From the NCBI RefSeq assembly GCF_900115685.1, contig NZ_FOXJ01000007.1, forward strand, positions 299,326 through 363,325: 64,000 bases of DNA, written 5' to 3'. This DNA is from Variovorax sp. 770b2. Its GTDB lineage: Bacteria > Pseudomonadota > Gammaproteobacteria > Burkholderiales > Burkholderiaceae_C. Below the pieces are notes generated by a model. It saw only the letters and a list, made by a program, of their open reading frames with translations, searched no databases and was not told the origin of the DNA. The stretch's first letter is position 1, and each line of letters opens with the position of its first letter. Positions 50,556 through 64,000 of the stretch are shown here, piece by piece. The position numbers and the translations under genes were made by a program.

Positions 50556-51167
50556 TCAGCGCAGGGGCGCGGCCGGGCGCAGACGCACGGCCCATGCCAC
50601 CAGCAGCGCGGGGAACTGGACGATCGCGTCGTTGTAGTGCCCCACCGCCAGGTTGAACTGGCTGCGTGCGATTTCCGCGGCGGCCGAAGGCTCGGGCCAG
50701 GCGATCGGCTCGGCCCCGGTCGATGGCGCCACGACGGCACTGGCGCCCGGCTGCGCCGGCACCGGCCGCGACAGCGTTCCGTCCGCCTCGAAGACCGTCA
50801 CCGCATCCGGGTGCTGGCGCTGCCAGGCGGAAACCAGCACCTGCAGCGCGGTGCCCAGTGCAGCCATGCCGCCGGGATCGAGCGGATGCAGCCGCGTTGC
50901 GCCCAGCAAGGTGGCCAGCTGGGTGGTGGCCGCCTGCAGCGGCGCGATCGACGACAGCAGTTCCTGCGACGGCGGATTCGCCTGCGGCGCGGCGGTGATG
51001 CTGGCCTGGACGAAATCGAGCTGCTTGCCCAGCGCGGCGTCGAGCGTCGCGTAGGCCTGCAGAACGGCCGCGCGCAATCGCACCAGCCGGTTGTAGGCGC
51101 CGACGAACCAGAACAACAGCACCGCAATGACGATCCAGCTGGCCAGCGACTCGGGCAACACGCTCAT
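50556..51167 (-). CDS. LemA-like membrane protein
   Basis: A 203-residue protein with one N-terminal helix (WIVIAVLLFWFVGAYNRLVR) and a mainly helical outer part. The YNRLVRLRAAVLQAYATLDA and SQFNLAVGHYNDAIVQFPAL blocks match the LemA family. The typical two-helix signature is followed here by a long variable insertion rich in Pro and Ala. The function of LemA proteins is unclear. ATG at 51167 precedes the helix directly. It lies between rpoC's terminator and rsmB, and a T-poor gap suggests it may share the rsmB transcript. Confidence 0.72.
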   Translation of the reverse strand: MSVLPESLASWIVIAVLLFWFVGAYNRLVRLRAAVLQAYATLDAALGKQLDFVQASITAAPQANPPSQELLSSIAPLQAATTQLATLLGATRLHPLDPGGMAALGTALQVLVSAWQRQHPDAVTVFEADGTLSRPVPAQPGASAVVAPSTGAEPIAWPEPSAAAEIARSQFNLAVGHYNDAIVQFPALLVAWAVRLRPAAPLR

Positions 51168-51193
51168 CGGAAACGACACCTCATGGAAAGCAC

Positions 51194-51233
51194 AAAGAAA
51201 AACGCCCCCCAACCGGGGGCGGTCGGGGGGCGT
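51194..51233 (-). terminator. Terminator of the rpoBC operon
   Basis: On the minus strand, ACGCCCCCC (51233-51225) pairs with GGGGGGCGT (51210-51202), loop of 14 bases, then TTTTTCTTT. It lies 33 bases after the rpoC stop. Confidence 0.85.
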
Positions 51234-51266
51234 GGGGTACCGGTCATGGCCGGTGATGCTAGCCGG

Positions 51267-55496
<4,230 letters not shown>

Positions 55497-55517
55497 AAGA
55501 CTCTTTCCCTTTTCAAA

Positions 55518-59642
<4,125 letters not shown>

Positions 59643-59851
59643 GAGAGCTCCGGAGCTTGAGATCTTCAGCGACTTGTCAGCAATGCCGGGCGAACGGCAC
59701 CACTGCTTGGCGGCTGGCCACTACCAGCCGTTGGCGGACAGCGATGCGTTGCACATCGCCCGAACCAAGGGGTCTTCTGCAGTCGGGGTCAGAAGACACT
59801 CAAAAATCGCCGGTATCTGGCCATTTTTGGGTGCGCTCTGAAAGCGGCAAA

Positions 59852-59882
59852 GGCTGGAGGGCCTTTTCAGGCACCTCCAGCC
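59852..59882 (-). terminator. rplL-rpoB intergenic hairpin (attenuator/processing site)
   Basis: On the minus strand GGCTGGAGG-T-GCCT, loop GAAA, AGGC-CCTCCAGCC: a 13-bp stem with one bulge and a GNRA tetraloop, followed by TTTGCCGC. It lies 17 bases after the rplL stop. In other bacteria this gap carries a partial terminator and RNase III site that sets the ratio of L12 to polymerase. The remaining bases to 59643 show no gene. Confidence 0.75.
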
Positions 59883-59898
59883 CTCTAGGGGGTCTGAA

Positions 59899-60270
<372 letters not shown>

Positions 60271-60316
60271 TTTTGTTTCCTAACAATTGGGTTGAATATT
60301 TCAAACGCAAGCCGGC

Positions 60317-60859
60317 TTATGCGGGCTGCGCCTCGGCTTCTGCCGGTGCATCGGCTGCGGGTGCTGCTGCGCCTTCCCCACGCTTCGCGGCCAGCGCCGC
60401 GAGAACGCGTGCCGTACGGGAAATGGGGGATTGCATCAAGCCCAGCAACTGCGCCAGCAACACTTCCTTCGAAGGGATGCTTGCGAGCTGCTTCACGCCG
60501 TTCACGTCCAGGACCTTGCCGCCAAACGCACCACCGCGAATCACCAACTTGTCGTTGGTCTTCGCGAAGTCGGCCACCACCTTGGCGGCGGCCACTGCGT
60601 CTTCGGAAAAGCCGTAGATCAGCGGGCCGGTCATCTGGTCGCCAATGACTTCGAATGCGCTACCAGCAACAGCACGGCGTGCCAGCGTGTTCTTGAACAC
60701 GCTGAGAGTCACACCCTTGCTGCGTGCTTCGGTACGCAGTTTGGTCATATCGGCAACCGTGATGCCACGGTATTCCGCCAGCACGAGCGTTTGAGCTTTT
60801 GCGGCGAGGCTGGTCACATCACTGATGACCGCTTCTTTCTCACTGCGATTCAGACTCAA
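60317..60859 (-). CDS. rplJ: 50S ribosomal protein L10
   Basis: A 180-residue protein that anchors the L12 stalk to 23S rRNA and represses its own mRNA. It begins with the conserved LNRSEKEAVISDVTSLAAKA and has EYRGITVADMTKLR and TLARRAVAGSAFEVI. The C-terminal tail is Ala/Glu/Pro-rich rather than a long amphipathic helix, as in related bacteria. AAAAGGAG precedes the ATG at 60859. It is 46 bases upstream of rplL. Confidence 0.97.
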   Translation of the reverse strand: MSLNRSEKEAVISDVTSLAAKAQTLVLAEYRGITVADMTKLRTEARSKGVTLSVFKNTLARRAVAGSAFEVIGDQMTGPLIYGFSEDAVAAAKVVADFAKTNDKLVIRGGAFGGKVLDVNGVKQLASIPSKEVLLAQLLGLMQSPISRTARVLAALAAKRGEGAAAPAADAPAEAEAQPA

Positions 60860-61105
60860 GGTCTACTCCTTTTAATGCGACCTTCGGCCGGGGCCTCGGA
60901 TCGCGCTTCATGCAGCGACCAACTGTTTCGGAACAAAAATCAAATTCCTTGCAGTGGGGTCGCCATCTGCGCTGATTGCCGGACAAAAGGTCCGGCGATT
61001 AAGTGCAGGCACCCTGCACACCAGCGGTCTTGGATGGCTCGTGGCAACCGGAGCTGCCGCGACCCACCACATTCGCCCTGCCCTTTCGGGCAAGGCCAAT
61101 CTCTC
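60860..61105 (-). promoter_or_regulatory. L10 leader (rplJL mRNA leader)
   Basis: 246 bases between rplA and rplJ. Three perfect hairpins are visible: GCCGGAC/GTCCGGC (60978-60984/60990-60996), GTGCAGG/CCTGCAC (61003-61009/61013-61019) and TGCCC-TTTC-GGGCA (61079-61092, GAAA loop on the minus strand). The position matches the L10-L12 autoregulatory leader. A promoter for rplJL is also likely here but no clear hexamers stand out. Confidence 0.65.
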
Positions 61106-61804
61106 TTAGCTCGCCGAGATGGTTTGCGTGTCCACGCGGACACCCAGACCCATGGTCGACGAAACTGCCACCTTGCGCAGGAACACGCCCTTGCTGGTGG
61201 CCGGCTTGGCCTTGACCAGCGCGTCGATCAGCGCAACCAGATTGCCTTGCAGCTTGTCGGTGTCGAACGAACGACGGCCGATCGTGCCGTGGATGATGCC
61301 GGCCTTGTCGACGCGGAACTGGACCTGGCCAGCCTTGGCGTTCTTCACAGCCGTGGCGACGTCCGGGGTCACCGTGCCAACCTTGGGGTTGGGCATCAGG
61401 CCGCGCGGGCCGAGGATCTGACCGAGCGTACCGACAACGCGCATGGCGTCAGGGGCAGCGATCACGACGTCGAAAGGCATGTCGCCAGCCTTGACCATGG
61501 CAGCCAGGTCGTCCATGCCGACGATGTCGGCGCCGGCGGCCTTGGCTTCTTCAGCCTTGGCGCCTTGGGCGAACACGGCGACGCGCTTGGTCTTGCCGGT
61601 GCCGTTGGGCAGCACAACGGCGCCACGCACGACCTGGTCCGACTTCTTCGCGTCGATGCCCAGCTGCACAGCCACGTCGATCGATTCGTCGAACTTGGCG
61701 GTGGCGGCTTCCTTGACGAGCCCGATGGCTTCAGCGAGGGCGTACAGCTTGTTGCTGTCGACCTTGCCTTCGAAGGACTTCTGCTTCTTGGTGATCTTGG
61801 ACAT
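61106..61804 (-). CDS. rplA: 50S ribosomal protein L1
   Basis: A 232-residue protein that binds 23S rRNA in the L1 stalk and can repress the rplKA mRNA. It has SKITKKQKSFEGKVD, FDESIDVAVQLGIDAKKSDQ, and the signature GPRGLMPNPKVGTVTPDV. Its ATG follows the rplK TAA with no gap. Confidence 0.98.
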   Translation of the reverse strand: MSKITKKQKSFEGKVDSNKLYALAEAIGLVKEAATAKFDESIDVAVQLGIDAKKSDQVVRGAVVLPNGTGKTKRVAVFAQGAKAEEAKAAGADIVGMDDLAAMVKAGDMPFDVVIAAPDAMRVVGTLGQILGPRGLMPNPKVGTVTPDVATAVKNAKAGQVQFRVDKAGIIHGTIGRRSFDTDKLQGNLVALIDALVKAKPATSKGVFLRKVAVSSTMGLGVRVDTQTISAS

Positions 61805-62236
61805 TTACACGCCCTCCACATTCACGCCCATCGAACGGGCAGAGCCGGCGATGGTGCGAACTGCTGCGTCGAGGTCGGCGGCAGTCAGGTCCTTCATCTT
61901 GGCCTTGGCGATCTCTTCGAGCTGTGCGCGCGTGATCTTGCCGACCTTGTCCAGGTGCGGACGGGCCGAGCCCTTGTCCAGCTTGATGGCCTTCTTGATC
62001 AAGGTGATCGCCGGGGGCGTCTTGATGATGAAGGTGAAGCTCTTGTCAGCGAACGCGGTGATGACCACCGGCAGCGGCAGACCCGGCTCGACGCCTTGGG
62101 TTTGCGCGTTGAACGCCTTGCAGAACTCCATGATGTTCAAACCACGCTGGCCCAGTGCGGGACCGATGGGTGGTGACGGGTTGGCCTTACCAGCTGGTAC
62201 TTGCAGCTTGATGAAGCCGACGATTTTTTTCGCCAT
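61805..62236 (-). CDS. rplK: 50S ribosomal protein L11
   Basis: A 143-residue protein of the GTPase-associated centre. MAKKIVGFIKLQVPAGKANP, the proline-rich PSPPIGPALGQRGLNI switch, and the C-terminal RNA-binding domain ending ARSMGVNVEG are all intact. It directly abuts rplA. Confidence 0.98.
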   Translation of the reverse strand: MAKKIVGFIKLQVPAGKANPSPPIGPALGQRGLNIMEFCKAFNAQTQGVEPGLPLPVVITAFADKSFTFIIKTPPAITLIKKAIKLDKGSARPHLDKVGKITRAQLEEIAKAKMKDLTAADLDAAVRTIAGSARSMGVNVEGV

Positions 62237-62370
62237 GCTTTGCTCCTTGCGGGTGATATCGCCTTGGCTTTCGCCGCGGCTCCCCGGGGTTTAACGACTC
62301 TTCGATCAAGGCCGCGCGCCGAGTCGGACAGCGCGCAGCCGGAATTGGTTCAAGCCTTTCGGCTCGAGGC

Positions 62371-62982
62371 TCAGGTTTTTTCGACCTGGCTGAATTCGAG
62401 CTCGACGGGTGTGGAGCGGCCGAAAATCATGACCGACACGCTGACCTTGCTCTTCTCGTAGTTGACGTCTTCCACCGTGCCATTGAAGTCGGTGAACGGG
62501 CCTTCCTTGACACGCACGAACTCACCCACGGTGAACTCGACCTTGTGACGCGGCTTCTCGGTGCCCTGCTGCATCTGGCTGACGATGTCCTCGACCTCTT
62601 TCTGCGAGATCGGGGCCGGACGGTTCTTGGCGCCGCCCACGAAACCCGTCACCTTGTTGGTGTGCTTCACCAGGTGCCAGCTCTCGTCGTTCATGATCAT
62701 TTCGACCAGCACGTACCCCGGGAAGAAGCGACGCTCGGTCGTGCGCTTCTGGCCGTTCTTGATCTCGACCACTTCTTCGGTCGGGACCAGGATGCGGCCG
62801 AACTTGTCCTGCATGCCGGCGCGGTTGATGCGCTCGGTGATGTTGCGCTCGACGGCCTTCTCCATGCCCGAATAGGCATGCACCACGTACCAACGCAGAT
62901 CGGTGTTGGCGGCGGGAGCCAGCACGGAGGTGTTTTCTTCCTCCGGCGTGCTCGGCGTGGTTTCAACTGCGTCGTCGGTCAT
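62371..62982 (-). CDS. nusG: Transcription termination/antitermination protein NusG
   Basis: A 203-residue factor: NGN domain (RWYVVHAYSGMEKAVERNI, RRFFPGYVLVEM) and a C-terminal KOW domain (FTVGEFVRVKEGPFTDFNG). An extra ~20-residue acidic/Thr-rich N-terminus precedes the NGN domain. The ATG abuts the secE stop. It binds RNA polymerase and Rho or S10. The 134-base gap to rplK holds no gene. Confidence 0.97.
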   Translation of the reverse strand: MTDDAVETTPSTPEEENTSVLAPAANTDLRWYVVHAYSGMEKAVERNITERINRAGMQDKFGRILVPTEEVVEIKNGQKRTTERRFFPGYVLVEMIMNDESWHLVKHTNKVTGFVGGAKNRPAPISQKEVEDIVSQMQQGTEKPRHKVEFTVGEFVRVKEGPFTDFNGTVEDVNYEKSKVSVSVMIFGRSTPVELEFSQVEKT

Positions 62983-63366
62983 TTATTTTCTCCAGCCCAG
63001 AATGAGGTCGAAAAACACCCATTCGAGCGTCTTGTCGGTGAGCCAGAGGAAGACGGACATGATCGCCACGAAGGCGAACACGTAAGCCGTCATCTGCATC
63101 GCTTCCTTGCGGGTCGGCCAGACGACCTTCTTGACCTCGCGCCACGAGTCGCGGCCAAAGGCCCACAACTGACGGCCATTCTCCGAACTGCCGAAGGCAC
63201 CCACGGCCGCGGCCAGGCCGACCAGCAGCGCAGCCCATTGCACCAGCGAGCCTTGGCGCGAGAGCAGATAGAACGCCACGATGGCGCCCACTGCCAGCAC
63301 CACGGCCGCGGCCAATTTGGCCTTGTCGGCGCCCGTGCTCACGGTTTCGATTTGAGAAGTGGCCAT
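62983..63366 (-). CDS. secE: Preprotein translocase subunit SecE
   Basis: A 127-residue inner-membrane protein with three hydrophobic segments (LAAAVVLAVGAIVAFYLL; VQWAALLVGLAAAVGAFG; YVFAFVAIMSVFLWLT), the three-helix form known from E. coli. The conserved amphipathic part SWREVKKVVWPTRKEAMQMT lies before the last helix. It stabilises SecY in the Sec translocon. Confidence 0.96.
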   Translation of the reverse strand: MATSQIETVSTGADKAKLAAAVVLAVGAIVAFYLLSRQGSLVQWAALLVGLAAAVGAFGSSENGRQLWAFGRDSWREVKKVVWPTRKEAMQMTAYVFAFVAIMSVFLWLTDKTLEWVFFDLILGWRK

Positions 63367-63425
63367 GTTTGGCTGATTTCCTGTGGCCTTTCGGCCTTCA
63401 ATTCAATGCGTCTCTTGAGACGCCG

Positions 63426-63456
63426 AAGCCCGTCGGGACACGACGGGCTTTTTTCG
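63426..63456 (+). terminator. Terminator-like hairpin, plus-strand orientation, between tRNA-Trp and secE
   Basis: AAGCCCGTCG / CGACGGGCTT (63426-63435/63441-63450), a perfect 10-bp stem with a GGACA loop, followed on the plus strand by TTTTC. All genes here run on the minus strand, so as a terminator it would stop antisense transcription; on the minus strand it may act as a processing or pause hairpin after tRNA-Trp. Confidence 0.6.
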
Positions 63457-63470
63457 GAGTGCCACCTAGG

Positions 63471-63546
63471 TGGCAGGGGCAGTAGGAATCGAACCTACAA
63501 CCTTCGGTTTTGGAGACCGACGCTCTGCCAATTGAGCTATACCCCT
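63471..63546 (-). tRNA. tRNA-Trp (CCA)
   Basis: 76 bases on the minus strand: AGGGGTA acceptor strand, D-arm AGCTCAATTGGCAGAGC, anticodon CCA in TCTCCAAAA, T-loop GGTTCGATTCC, and CCA encoded at 63473-63471. It lies between tuf and secE, the usual place for trpT in betaproteobacteria. Confidence 0.97.
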
Positions 63547-63567
63547 CCGGTACTCTTTTCGCTCGGC

Positions 63568-64000
<433 letters not shown>

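Overview
The window is GC-rich chromosomal DNA from a betaproteobacterium. The EF-Tu, RpoB/RpoC and ribosomal proteins, the tuf-trpT-secE-nusG-rplKAJL-rpoBC order, the rsmB-DUF4390-ntrY-ntrX block and many TAT-exported and Bug-type proteins point to Burkholderiales, family Comamonadaceae, most likely Variovorax or a close relative. The genus is inferred from gene content, not from a database search. No prophage, transposase or CRISPR array was seen.

Layout. 1-5.4 kb: the end of dsbD, a redoxin-like exported protein, a citrate-type MFS transporter, an SDR/LysR divergent pair and hemE. 5.4-5.8 kb: an AT-rich gene-free stretch with two consensus DnaA boxes, just before priA. 8-16 kb: exported hypothetical proteins, an AEC permease, then rep-lipoprotein-pldA-nadE with overlapping starts. 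16-22 kb: a compact operon of porin, cytochrome c, TAT-exported FAD oxidase, TAT-exported PLP protein and aldehyde dehydrogenase. 21.8-25.2 kb: a TetR gene, a secreted hydrolase, an HD-GYP/LuxR-like fusion and an inverted pair of palindromic extragenic repeats.

25-37 kb is the most interesting part. A histidine kinase, an OmpR-type response regulator, the peroxidase Ohr, a TAT-exported epoxide hydrolase and an operon of a TlpA-like thioredoxin, a tiny unannotated CxC peptide and a TAT-exported alpha/beta hydrolase are driven from five promoters. All five share one architecture: GAAACRTAGTGT, about 16 variable bases, ATACA-N5-ATACA, then a -10-like hexamer 34-35 bases after the second repeat begins. 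This suggests a two-component regulon for envelope peroxide, thiol or electrophile defence. An unrelated M81 peptidase/Bug/LysR unit sits inside the region, and a DipZ (CcdA plus thioredoxin) gene follows the kinase.

37-45 kb: small exported proteins, an AraC regulator, an unusual exported fumarylacetoacetate-hydrolase-family protein, and a complete pqqABCDE operon (the 24-residue pqqA is included) with a terminator hairpin between pqqA and pqqB and a proline-iminopeptidase-like gene at its end. 45-51 kb: tRNA-Phe, an NtrX-like regulator without a sigma-54 domain, an NtrY-like kinase, DUF4390, rsmB and a LemA-like gene. 51-64 kb: rpoC, rpoB, rplL, rplJ, rplA, rplK, nusG, secE, tRNA-Trp and the end of tuf, all on the minus strand, with the L10 leader and the rplL-rpoB hairpin visible.
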